Part shown: positions 35,478-45,805 of the stretch, one piece after another | Layout: the number at the start of each line of letters is the position of its first letter | How positions within the stretch are numbered: the stretch's first letter is position 1 | Assembly (NCBI GenBank): GCA_001692895.1 | Contig: KV748219.1 | Location: 310,001-374,000 of the forward strand | Origin: Cenococcum geophilum 1.58 | Lineage: Eukaryota; Ascomycota; Dothideomycetes; Gloniales; Gloniaceae | DNA: 64,000 bases | Reading direction: 5' to 3' | The notes under the pieces: model-generated | The model's database searches: none | Told to the model about the DNA's origin: nothing | Seen by the model: only the letters and a program-made list of their open reading frames with translations | Translations under genes and position numbers: made by a program

Positions 35478-38400
35478 ATGGGCAACCCCGCATCTGCCCC
35501 GCCGGTAGTATCTACCACCGAGTCTACCACAACTCTGAAGAGCTCAGCGAGCACTAATGGTACCTATAAAACCAACGGGTCCACTACCATGACTTCCAAT
35601 GGCACATACTTTAGCAATGGAGATGGCTCTCCCGATATGTCTCCTATAATGCAGACATTCAACGACAGCATCCGAGTGCCCAAGGTCAGCGTTCTCCGTG
35701 AGTCCATGGTGAGGACGTCTTCTATGATTCGGACACAACTTGGCAGTTCATCAAGTATCGTGTTTGATAGTAGCCCCACAGTTGAGGACTTCCTGGAGGC
35801 GCTGGCGAATGAGCGGCTGCGGCATATGCCCCATGATGGAAGCAACTGGGACAAGGTTTTAAGATGGGCTGAGAATATCGGAGGACATGTTCTCATCTTT
35901 CACGAAGCCGTGCATGATTTCATGCTCAATAGTGAGGATGCCACGAGACTGATCTGGGGAAGCTGCCTATCGCTATTGCAGGTCAGTTAATCTGCTATAA
36001 TGCTATGTAGCCGGATGGAAATTGATAAGTTTTAGATGGGCCCAAGCCAAATTAGCATCCTTACAAAAGCATTTGGAGTCTTTCACAGGATGATACTAGC
36101 TATGTCAGTTTTTCTTCGACAGCGTCACCTTCTGACCGCTAGCACGGAAATTCGACGCGAGCTCGCGCATACATATTCAGATTTCATGCAGTTGACATGT
36201 GCCGTCAACGCACATTATCGCACCAAGAGCCACGGTATATTAAGCTAGTCCCCCCAAAACGGGGCATCGAGCATCAGAATTCCCTGATTGGCTAACTTTG
36301 AATAAGGGAAACATATGATCAGCGCGACCGAATTTGAAGAGCATTTCGGAGAGACTATTACCGGGTTCTATCATCACCTTGATCGGATTTCGACCTCCAT
36401 GTGGACTATGGAGATTGAAAGTTCGCGGTTCAGAGGTCATTCAGAGCTAGACATCTGTGCCATACGGGATTTCCTGGGGCCACAAGACCGCGTTGTGCGG
36501 ACCATGATCTCCAATCGACTTTCTTCTGGTGTCCATCGTGCCGAATTCACTTGCGAGTGGTTCAGCAGCCATGTCACGAACTTCACCAGGAATCGCAACA
36601 AGGTGTTCCTCATCACTGGCGGCCCGTCGAGTGGAAAAACCGTCCTATCTCGTTGGATTGTTGAGAAATTGCAAGGTTCTATGGACCAGGACCCCTACGA
36701 TGTGATATCATACTTCGTAGGTAAGTTATGGATTCTTTTGATAAGATTTTGTGTTCCCAGGTTGTTGAGCTGATCTATTTAAAAGACACAAATGCGAAAT
36801 ATACTACAAGCCCACTAAGTCTTATCAAGAGCCTTTTGCTGCAAATCTTAGACCGGAAAGTCGGGCATCAACAGCTTGTCTTGAAGATCCAAGATGTTAT
36901 GGAAATGTCCGCGAAGGGTCGCACAGCCTTGGATATTGAACAAGCGCTCTGGGAGGCTCTTGATCTTGCTCTCACCAATGAGAAGATCATAATTCTCATA
37001 GACGGTCTTGATCAGATTTCTGGGGCCCGTATCGGCAATCCTGCGATTCTGGATACGCTTCATAAAATCACCTCTGCGAGCAATCGGACGCACGTGAAAG
37101 CTATTGTGCTCAGCAGGCCGCTGAGCAAAGCGGCGTCACAACTTACCCAACACTTTTCTATTGAGGACGAACACATTTCAGACGATATCCGACTTGTCAT
37201 TGAGCATTCCATCTCTTCGCAACCCCAATTCCGCGCTATGAAGGAGAAAGATAGAAAGTCTATCATTCAAAAAGTATTTGAAGGGTCAAAAAGCTCATTC
37301 TTATGGGCAAACCTAATCTTTCAATCGGTGAAGAATGAGAAAACAGTCTCCGCAATTCTCGATCTCTTAGATCGGGCACCGAAAACTGTGGAAGAAGTTT
37401 TGGATCGTCGTCTCGCCAGCCTAGACACTAGGCATCAGGAGACTAAGCAAATCCTCTCTTGGGTTTTGGCATCTGAACGGCCGTTGACAATTAAGGAAAT
37501 CAGGGAGCTTCTAGAGATAGATCTCGACCAATGCGCCCACTCTCCTCGTTTTACCCATGTGGAAGATGATATACGTCACGCTTGCGGGTCTCTTGTTATC
37601 ATTCGAGACGGCATGGTGTATTTGCGCCATCCCAGCATCCGAGAACATTTGCTCAGTTCCACATCGGGTACGAACAAGTCCTCCAAATTGGTATTGAATA
37701 TCAAAGAAGCGCACCATGATCTAACAGTACGCGCCTTGGCTTATGTTAAGATCCACTTACACGGGGACATTGAGCCTCAATTCAAGCGCATGAGCTCACA
37801 CGAACTGTCAGATCATTTTGCAAAATACTCTCTGCTGGAGTATGCTGCAAGATACTGGACTAGCCACTTCCGCCTATCTTCTCTTTATGAACCAAGCGGC
37901 CATCACAAACTTTCGTCTTCTTTCAAAAACTGTCTTTCTAGCTCCACGATTCTGGCTCTGATTGAAGGAACCTGCTTGGCCCGTCAGTATGTTGCTATTG
38001 AGGCTGAGAAGCTCCAACTTCTATCATACAGCGTTCGAAAATCAGTCTTTGGGGAACGGTCTGCCGCAATCCTTCAGAGTTTAATTCTGCAGGTTCGCAT
38101 TTGTCAAAGGCTCCAGTCTTCGCATGTCAGCGAGTACTCGTATGAGGCCTGGAAAATCAGCCGAAGCGTTTGCCATATCACGGTAGCACTGGCTTGTGCC
38201 GAAGCCTTTATTCGGTGCACTTTGTCTATCAAAGTGACCACGCGCACGGAATTCATTATCAGGAAAGAGGAGGTTCTCTTATACCTCATCAAAACCCACA
38301 AGCACGATCATGGAGCGTCTCACGAGCTTACCATTCGGTACATCACCATGCTTGCGGAGCTTTACGTATCGATTCAAGAGACTGGAAAGGCTGCCATTTT

Positions 38401-41400
38401 ATACCGCGAGCTTTATGAAATCCGAATCGAGCTATATGGCCATTTCCACGCTGAGACGATTGAGATATACGAGCTTCTTATTTCTCAATTAAAGACTCTA
38501 TCAAAATTTGAAGTCATCCTTGAGTTGACATTGGAATACCACGAATACATTGTCCGCACACTGTCTATTACAGATGAACGGCGTATCAAATCAACTATGA
38601 CCCTTGTCCAAATCTACGAAGAGCGCAAAGAAGTCGAGAGGGCGGAAGAGATCTTGGTTAGTTTCTGGAGGAGCATCACAACTGAGATATCGACAACTAC
38701 ACGAACCAGAGAGACCAAGATCGATATCACGTTGGAATACTCCAAATTTCTCTGCCGCCACTCTCGAAAGGAGGAGTCTGAAGTTGTTTTACGCGGACTC
38801 TGGATCGAAATCGAGTCCTATAGCGAGGAATGGCGGTCAGAAACAACTATCATTCAACGCATTCAAGTGATTGCAGAGCAATTTAGGTCCTTGAAAGTAT
38901 ATTCGATGGCTCGCTCGATATTTAGTTCTCTGTGGAGCTATTACAAGAAGACCGAGCAACACACGTCGACTGAGGCAATCACTGTGGCCACATCTCTTGC
39001 GGAAACCGTTACCGAGACGATATCCTCCAGCAGCTCGTCTTCTACGACAACTACAGGCACCGAAGTCACAGAATCGACGACTTTGACCGTCGAGGAAGAA
39101 CAGACTCTTCGCGAGGTTTTTGAATCGTCAATGACTTCTTCATCTACGAAGATTTCTTCGTCGACTGTCAAAACCTGCGTAGCCCTTTCATCTAGCTATT
39201 CTAAGCAGGAACGCTGGTCTGAAGCTTGCGAGATTTACTCACAAACCATCAGCCGCGTTTGGTCATCGATCGAGACCAGGCAAGAAACAGTTAAGGTGAC
39301 CGAAGAGTATTCGTCCGAGGTTATTGGGGTTGCGATGAGTTTAGCTCATTGCAGGTTCAAGATGCTGCAGATCGAAAAGGCGGAAGTGATCTACTGGAAC
39401 ATTTTCCAAAGCTTGCTGCACAGCCATAAATGCGACCAACACTTCTTGATCAGGACCGTGAAATCGATTATTGAGTTTTTTGAAACGACATACCGATACG
39501 AGAAAGTCATCAAGGTCTACCAGGAATTTTACGTTCACTTGCAGTCTTCATTTGGTAAATCACATGCTTGTACAATTGAGATACTCTACGGCTTCGGAAC
39601 CATTGCTACTCGTATGAGCCGACGCACGGAAGCTGAAACGGCCTACTACCAGATATTCTCCGCATACCAGATTGAACATGGTTGCCTCCATTCTGATGGC
39701 GTCCAGGCCGCTTTATTGCTTTGCGAGATATATGAACATGATCACAAATGGGTGGCCGCCCAGAATGTGTATGCTTGCCTATGGCAAACGTTTTTGAAGC
39801 ACGGACAGTCATACAAGCTGGGTGCCGAGTTTGTCGAGCGCATTTACTCGAAATACATGCATATCCTGGAACACAAGACGAAGACAGAATATTCCGTCAT
39901 TCGACAACTCGCAGTAGAATACCGGAAGACTTGTATCAGCTTCTACGGAAGTCACAGTGAGTTGACGATCAAGGCGACTATGCATCTTGCGGAGATTAGC
40001 GAGCGAAGAGAGGAGTACCACGAGGAGTGTATGTCTCTTTATGAAGAGGTCATCAAACACAGTGAGAAGATCTCGAAGTCAATATCAACCACGAAAACAA
40101 GCACGACCACTTCCTCCATGAGCACGACCTCTACTCAGACCGTTCTTCATACTGTGAAGAAGCGCCTTGCCCAGCTCTACTCTTCCAGCACTACAACGGT
40201 GACAAAGGCAGTGTCTCTTTACCGCGAACAATTTGAAATGCACAAGAGCCAATACGGTTACTCGTCGACCGAGACTTTGACCACAATGAAGGATTTGGTC
40301 ATTTCATATAAGAAGCAAAGCACTACTGAGTCGACCACAATCGCAACGCAACTTCTTCGAACAAGCGTGACTGAGATTTGCGAGCACGAAACACATTCCG
40401 AGAAGTTGATCGAATCTGCTAAGACAATTGCCAATGTCTACATCGAATGTGGTTACAAAGAGACTGCGATCAAGGTCATTCAAGAGATGCGAACCAAGGT
40501 TATCGAAGAAGTGAAGATGACACAGTCCATTAATGTGGAGCGAAAGTCATATGTGTTTTTGGCCGCCTTCGCCGAAGTGATTACGGAGACTAGTTCGTTC
40601 TCTTCCATTATGGCTGAGCTAAGGACAGAAATCTTGCTTTATGAATCTTACTTCCGAGCTACGAAGACTCAAAAAGAGTTCTTCGTGATCCTAGAGTCGG
40701 GATGCCGCCTGTACTACTACCTTAAGGAATCTAAGCGCTCCTCGGATGTCAAGATCATTGAAGAAGGGCTGTTGGAAGTTTTCATCAAGCATTTGAGCGT
40801 TTCGCAGACCGCTAAGAGGACGATTATTCAAGCTTTCTTCCATATCTGCTTGGAAGAGGTTATGAATGGCCATTACGAACTGACGGTGATTGAGCGAGCA
40901 ACTGCGATTGTTTTAGAACATACCAAGCATTCCCGCTTCCAGGAGGCCTATGATCTTGCAGCACTGATTGATAGATTCATCCATCTTCAAGGAGGATTCC
41001 GCACTGAGCAGAACATCCACACTGGCTTCAAACTTGCCCTCTATCTAGCCGGGCGTGGAACCTTGAGATGCGAAGACCCGAAGCTTATCCGGACAATGAT
41101 TGACTTGTCAAGAATCATTCTCCGTGAAGCTCTTGAAGGCTCTGAGACCCTGGACTTTGCTTTTACCGACCTGTCAATTGAGCTCCTCAACGATCTTGTG
41201 GGTCTCCTGGGCGAACAGCAAAATTACGAGGACCTCGAGGTAAGTTCCACAAGTTCAGACACATTTCCATTGACTGCTGAACTACTGTTGCTAACGTCTG
41301 CAGCGTATCCTCACCAAACTTTGGTCATCCCGGATTGTCCAAAAGACATGGTCGTCCACTATCGTTGTTTGGATCGGCCGCCGTCTTATCGAAACGCGCT

Positions 41401-42029
41401 TCTGCCGCAAGGAGAAGCACGACGATGCCATCCACCTCTGCAAAGACATCCGCTACAACCTCACTCGTGTATGGGGTGGGCTTGACCGCACGACCCTGGA
41501 ATTCACCGCGCTGTTGTCGGAGCTGTACACCGCCACCAACCAACACCGTAAGGCTATGGCGCTGCATGAGGATGTCCTCAGCCAGATCGCATACGGCGAT
41601 GATGAGGGTCTCTCCAGTTGTGACAGCGCTGCCGCAGCAGTCAAGCACGCCGAGCTTCTCAAGCGAACTTACCAACGCGGGGGCAAGTGGGACAAGGGTC
41701 TTCCGATCTACCAAGACCTGTTCACTCAGCTTGACCGGAAGTTCGCTAAAGAAAAGACTTGGACTGAGAAGGCACCGAAGGGCATCGAGAAGTGGCAGGC
41801 CAAGGGGGCGGATCAGATGGGCATGTGGAGTCGGCCATCTGGATTCGAGTTCCTTGTTGAAGAGAAGAAGACAGAGGTGCCGAAGAAGCATCAATACGTA
41901 CTCCGTAGGGCAAGCAGCAATTTTGCAGTTCGACAATCCTATGCTAATGGAAGTGCGAGTGGAAAATTGATGGGGAGCGGATCGATAAGTAAGAACGGCA
42001 CCGTGAACAGACCACTCACGATCATTTAG
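35478..42029 (+). CDS. NACHT-TPR STAND (NLR-like) protein, 2,098 aa
   Basis: Five exons by phase-consistent splicing: 35,478-35,981, 36,036-36,234, 36,307-36,720, 36,786-41,239 and 41,304-42,029. Introns 2, 3 and 4 show CTAAC or CTGAT branch sites 9-12 nt before the acceptor. The protein begins MGNPAS, compatible with N-myristoylation. Residues about 75-235 form an alpha-helical domain with RLIWGSCLSLLQ, like the DUF7708-type domain preceding NACHT in fungal STAND proteins. Walker A is GGPSSGKT (339-346) and Walker B is ILIDGLDQ with D445/D448. From about residue 860 to 1,600 run helical repeats of the kinesin-light-chain TPR kind (ILYRELYEIRIELYGHFHAE), broken by Ser/Thr-rich linkers near nt 39,021-39,180 and 40,081-40,145. 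STAND proteins of this layout are signalling ATPases, and in fungi they are linked to non-self recognition and cell death. The ATG has a good context (A at -3, G at +4). The role here is inferred. Confidence 0.88.
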
Positions 42030-42395
42030 AGATGTGGGCGACGTTTCCTTGTTTTATTATTTGTATCATACATATAAAAAATTACTCTCCTTTTGTACGG
42101 ATTCGGGTAATGTTTCGGTTATATGCTAGTATGAGTATTTTCTTGAGTTACAGGGTACGCTTGGTCCATACTGAAATATTCTCTTTTGTAAAACATAGCA
42201 TTATTGACTTGACGCTGTCATTTCTATGAAAAAATCCAATTTGATCCGCCCAGTAAAAGAACAATTAATAACTGTGTGAGCTGAATGAAAAACAGTCTTC
42301 TAAGGAGAGAAAGGCCGGCTGAAGTCATTAATCCTTAGCATTATGAGAACAATTTCTCTTTCCTCCACTCGCAACATGATCCAATACGACATCGC
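42030..42395. other. Convergent intergenic region
   Basis: 366 bp between the stop of the NACHT gene (plus) and the stop of the RT gene (minus). It is AT-rich and presumably holds both 3' UTRs and polyadenylation signals. The short frame at 42,032-42,229 has no support. Confidence 0.6.
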
Positions 42396-45242
42396 TCAGA
42401 CTTCAGAATAAACCGAAACATCATCGTCCTCGTCGTCGTCCTCTTCACCCCGCAACATCTTCAACGCTCGAAGCGGAAGCCAATTCTTGTCAACCAAGCT
42501 CAGCCCTCCATACCGCTCAAACAACTCTTCCGAGTACAGTTGCACGACCCAGCGCTCTTCCGAACTCAATTGCCAATAACAAAACCCGCCTTGGGTTCTA
42601 TGGAGTCTCCTGAGTTCGCTGTTAACCTCTCGCGAGGTTTCCACATCATCCTCCGGCACTCTGTAGAGATCTTTATACGCCTCATACAGGCACACCGTAT
42701 TCGCAGCTGACTCGCGCCAGCGAGTGTACTCTTCAAACGACATGAAGGTGTCAGTATCGCCGTCAGTGAAAATGCTAGCGATCTTGTCCTTGTCAGGATA
42801 AATGACTTCAAGTTTGCGGAGGCGGCCTTGCTGGCCCAGAATTTCAAATCTCTCTTTTGCTTTGTCGTACGCAGCTCTCTCTTCCTTGAGGAAGTCTTGC
42901 ATCACTTTTTCGGGTTTCTCGAAGACGTTGTGCGAGAGGGAGAGCGTCGTGAATGGATTTAGCACGCCTAAACCGCCAAATTGTTCGGGCATGAAGATGA
43001 ATGCGTCTGGGACTGAGGTGGCACCGAAGCGTGTGACGAGGAGGTGCTTAATATGATCAGTCAAGCTACTGGCGATGCCGTTAGAGTCACCAAATATTGA
43101 GCGCTCAATCTTTTCGTAAACAGCGAAGAGAGAATCCAAATGCTCTTTGCCGAGACAGTTAGCTGGCTCACCAAACAAGTGGCCGGCGAAGTGGCCGGCG
43201 CTAGTGTTCCAGGCGTGGATCCAAGATAGAATGCTGGTGCAAGATGATAGCTGCTTTCGCAGGTGTCGAATATGTGTGTCAACTTTGCTTTGGTCGATGA
43301 CCCACTTCCCGTAATTTTTTTCTAGGTTCAAAAACCCGAGAGTAAGCTCTCCATGTGGTATTGAGACAGTCTCGTTAGATTCGGCATTTGTGTTTCCTAG
43401 GGATACCGATCCAGTTTTGTTCCGGTTGAAATTCAACCCGAAGACCATTGAGAGCGCGCACATAGCGTTCCAAGCTTTGGTACACTTTTCCGGCTTGCCA
43501 CATAACCATGCCTCGTCGCGGAGTCGATAAAGTAGCATTCCAGCCTCCTGATGTACAGCCAGGTCCATAAAGAACAGAACGGTCTCGCCAAAGAGCTTCT
43601 CAAATCCATGGCCGACTGGCACACCACGCTTCCGGATTCGTACTTGATCCGCCGTACCGCGGATTACGGGGCCCATATTCAAAGGACACTCTAGGAATTT
43701 CTTGAAGAAAACAAGCCAGTCCTCAGGAACTCCAATAAATTTGAGCACAGAGAGGATAGTGCTGTGTGGGAGGCTTGTCGCAAAGGATTCAAAGTCTGAT
43801 TTGACAATAGCAACTTCTCCGTCCAAGGCTTGACGAATTTGCATTTCGGTAGCCAGCTGACGAATAAGCATTGCTTGAGTTTCTTTGGCACTTTGGATTG
43901 TCGGGGACGTGTTTTCATTCCAACACTTCCTACCATACAGACCACTCGGTCTTTCGGGCAGCCGCGATAAGAAGAAATCCCGCAAGAAGTCCAATTGTCT
44001 CTCATCATCAAGCCTCGTAGAAGAGATAGGGATGACCCGGTCGATGTCTCTCCAATTTGGCGGAGGTGGTGGCGGTGGAGGTCCTGGGGGTGGCGGAGGT
44101 GGATAGAAACCTGGCGGAGGTGGCGGTGGCGGATGACACATGTTACAGACCATGTTGGCTGGCCTTGGCTTCCTCCTGTTTGACAGGTAATAATCGCGCT
44201 TGTCTAACTCGTCAAGCGAGGGCCTTTCAGTCCGCTTCCAAACACGATCTTCCTTCTTGATGAACCCCTTCAAGCAACCCTTTACAACGATAGACCAAGA
44301 AACTCCAATGCCCTGTAGGAAAAGAGTTTCAAGAAGATCTTCCTCTGCCGTCATGCAGAATATGCCATCGCTGTTCTGGCGAGCTTCGACCCGAAGGCCT
44401 TTTTCTGGAGAGCGCCACTTCCAGTTTCGAATATCGGAGAACTTCATGTTTAGTGTACTAGCGATCTCACGAAGTACTACGGGGCTTTGCTGGTAGTCTT
44501 GGAGAATAGTCCTCTTCTCGTCGCTAAGCAATTCATTTTGAAGTAAGTCTTTGATGGAATATTGGAGGGTTTCATCGGTGAATATTTTCATCCCACCTAG
44601 GGAATCGTCTCCATACTCCTTCATGTTTTCACGCAGCTCTTCCAAAGCCCTAGTCCCATTTTCTCCAGGGAAGAAACTCAATAGATGACGATCAATCTCT
44701 TCCGCGTCAGTTTCGAGTGGTGTAAAGGCAATGGACTCAAATTTTTCGCGGAGTTGCGGGATTTGACCTTCCTCCACCACCTCGAATTCGTCTTCCTGGT
44801 CCAAAATGACCTTATCAAGCTTGGTCGAGAGTGAGTTCCGACTCGAAACGGTTTGGCGTATCCATTCCTCCAGTAGCTGAGCATGAAGATCCGCCAGCTC
44901 CAATCTACGGCTCTGGTATTCGAGCTTCAACCGGAGGGTCTTTTCAAAGGATCCCAGCTTTGCGGTGGATATAGAGCGATCGTAACCGGCCTGATCGAGC
45001 CAGCGGCTCATATTCGTGAGATCGTCATCGTTCTCGGAAGACGGATCGAGTTTCTTAACGCCAGAAAGCAGAGTCGAGACCCTTGCTCGCTGGTCTTTCG
45101 CTGCAGAGCCCGCACCCTCCGCCTCAGCTAAAAGCTCAGCCTTACGCTGCTCATAGGACCGTCGCATCCTCTCTAGCTCATCGATCTTGAGCTCGGTCGT
45201 GCCTCTCAGCCCCGAGGAGAGCATTGGCATTAGTGGAGCCAT
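42396..45242 (-). CDS. rvt: rvt-like cellular reverse transcriptase, 948 aa
   Basis: One exon. I start it at the ATG at 45,242 (context CCCACCATGG), not at the GTG three codons upstream. The N-terminal 350 residues are helical and charged. Residues 370-395 are almost all proline (preceded by VCNMC), and the RT core follows. Motif A is VKSDFESFATSLP (D483), motif B RKRGVPVGHGFEKLFGE, motif C YRLRDEAWL (D576, E577), and then GLNFNRNKTGS. The C-terminus is acidic (EEDDDEDDDVSVYSEV). There is no integrase, RNase H, gag or LTR, and no repeat copy in the window. The long, intact, unmutated frame fits rvt, the single-copy domesticated RT genes of fungi, rotifers and some bacteria, described as polymerising nucleotides without a transposition role. 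The odd point is Glu for the expected second Asp in motif C. It converges on the NACHT gene. A degenerate non-LTR element is the alternative but is less likely given the intact frame. Confidence 0.75.
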   Translation of the reverse strand: MAPLMPMLSSGLRGTTELKIDELERMRRSYEQRKAELLAEAEGAGSAAKDQRARVSTLLSGVKKLDPSSENDDDLTNMSRWLDQAGYDRSISTAKLGSFEKTLRLKLEYQSRRLELADLHAQLLEEWIRQTVSSRNSLSTKLDKVILDQEDEFEVVEEGQIPQLREKFESIAFTPLETDAEEIDRHLLSFFPGENGTRALEELRENMKEYGDDSLGGMKIFTDETLQYSIKDLLQNELLSDEKRTILQDYQQSPVVLREIASTLNMKFSDIRNWKWRSPEKGLRVEARQNSDGIFCMTAEEDLLETLFLQGIGVSWSIVVKGCLKGFIKKEDRVWKRTERPSLDELDKRDYYLSNRRKPRPANMVCNMCHPPPPPPPGFYPPPPPPGPPPPPPPPNWRDIDRVIPISSTRLDDERQLDFLRDFFLSRLPERPSGLYGRKCWNENTSPTIQSAKETQAMLIRQLATEMQIRQALDGEVAIVKSDFESFATSLPHSTILSVLKFIGVPEDWLVFFKKFLECPLNMGPVIRGTADQVRIRKRGVPVGHGFEKLFGETVLFFMDLAVHQEAGMLLYRLRDEAWLCGKPEKCTKAWNAMCALSMVFGLNFNRNKTGSVSLGNTNAESNETVSIPHGELTLGFLNLEKNYGKWVIDQSKVDTHIRHLRKQLSSCTSILSWIHAWNTSAGHFAGHLFGEPANCLGKEHLDSLFAVYEKIERSIFGDSNGIASSLTDHIKHLLVTRFGATSVPDAFIFMPEQFGGLGVLNPFTTLSLSHNVFEKPEKVMQDFLKEERAAYDKAKERFEILGQQGRLRKLEVIYPDKDKIASIFTDGDTDTFMSFEEYTRWRESAANTVCLYEAYKDLYRVPEDDVETSREVNSELRRLHRTQGGFCYWQLSSEERWVVQLYSEELFERYGGLSLVDKNWLPLRALKMLRGEEDDDEDDDVSVYSEV

Positions 45243-45805
45243 GGTGGGCACTCTTCACGATCCCCCAATGGCCTTAAAAAAATTCGAGGAGGATGCAACG
45301 GAAGATGGGGAAGAGTCTCCCCATATACACTTTTTATCTCGCCTCATTATTTTGCTGCACAACTAGGCTGAAGTGCGAGAACGGTGGGGGCCAATGCCTT
45401 GTCATTGTTGCCTAGTTTCTGCCTGTTGATGGTGTGCATTCAGGCGGCAGGCAACGAGCTAACCAAAGGTGGAATAGGTAGCGCGCTTGGATGCACGCCT
45501 TCACAGCATGCGGGGATCCCCTCAATTATGTTGGGATTTCAATGGAAAGATTGCATGCAAGAAAGTCATCCGTTCTTTGGTATTTACTAGGACCTAAAAC
45601 ACTAAAGCAATTTAACTAATCCATTACAACTCTGAATGTAGGCTATGCCATCGGGCCCGTCACTTGCGGCAACCTGGAATTGCTCGCGAGAGTCATTAAA
45701 TCGTTAATTTCGTAACAACGTGATGCCGTAATTTGAGTAATGCCTGAAAGAGAAGCTGGGAAGATACAAGGTAGTCGAATTGAATCTTGTTGAGGGGAGG
45801 GGACG
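45243..45805. other. Intergenic, probable promoter of the RT gene
   Basis: 563 bp between the RT start and the stop of the next minus-strand gene. The short frame at 45,384-45,590 starts on GTG, shows no homology, and is not called. No regulatory motif was recognised. Confidence 0.5.

Noticed and set aside
36717..36760. A 44-nt intron for the third NACHT splice (GTAGGT donor)
   Set aside because: It keeps the frame but inserts VVELIYLK in the NACHT core and is very short. The 65-nt intron 36,721-36,785 has the GTAAGT donor and a CTGAT branch site 12 nt before the acceptor, and gives a better fit (YFVDTNAKY).
41325..41936. 203- and 211-codon frames overlapping the last NACHT exon
   Set aside because: They are antisense or frame-shifted shadows of exon 5, whose frame is fixed by the CTAAC branch site, the acceptor at 41,303 and the stop at 42,027.
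44130..44147. CNMCH in the RT protein as a CxxCH haem-binding motif
   Set aside because: Haem attachment of this kind occurs in exported cytochromes; this is a cytosolic/nuclear type protein and the motif sits at the start of a proline tract, so it is likely chance.
45384..45590. 68-codon frame with a hydrophobic start, like a secreted peptide
   Set aside because: It starts on GTG; the first ATG removes most of the hydrophobic stretch, and no introns or homology support it.
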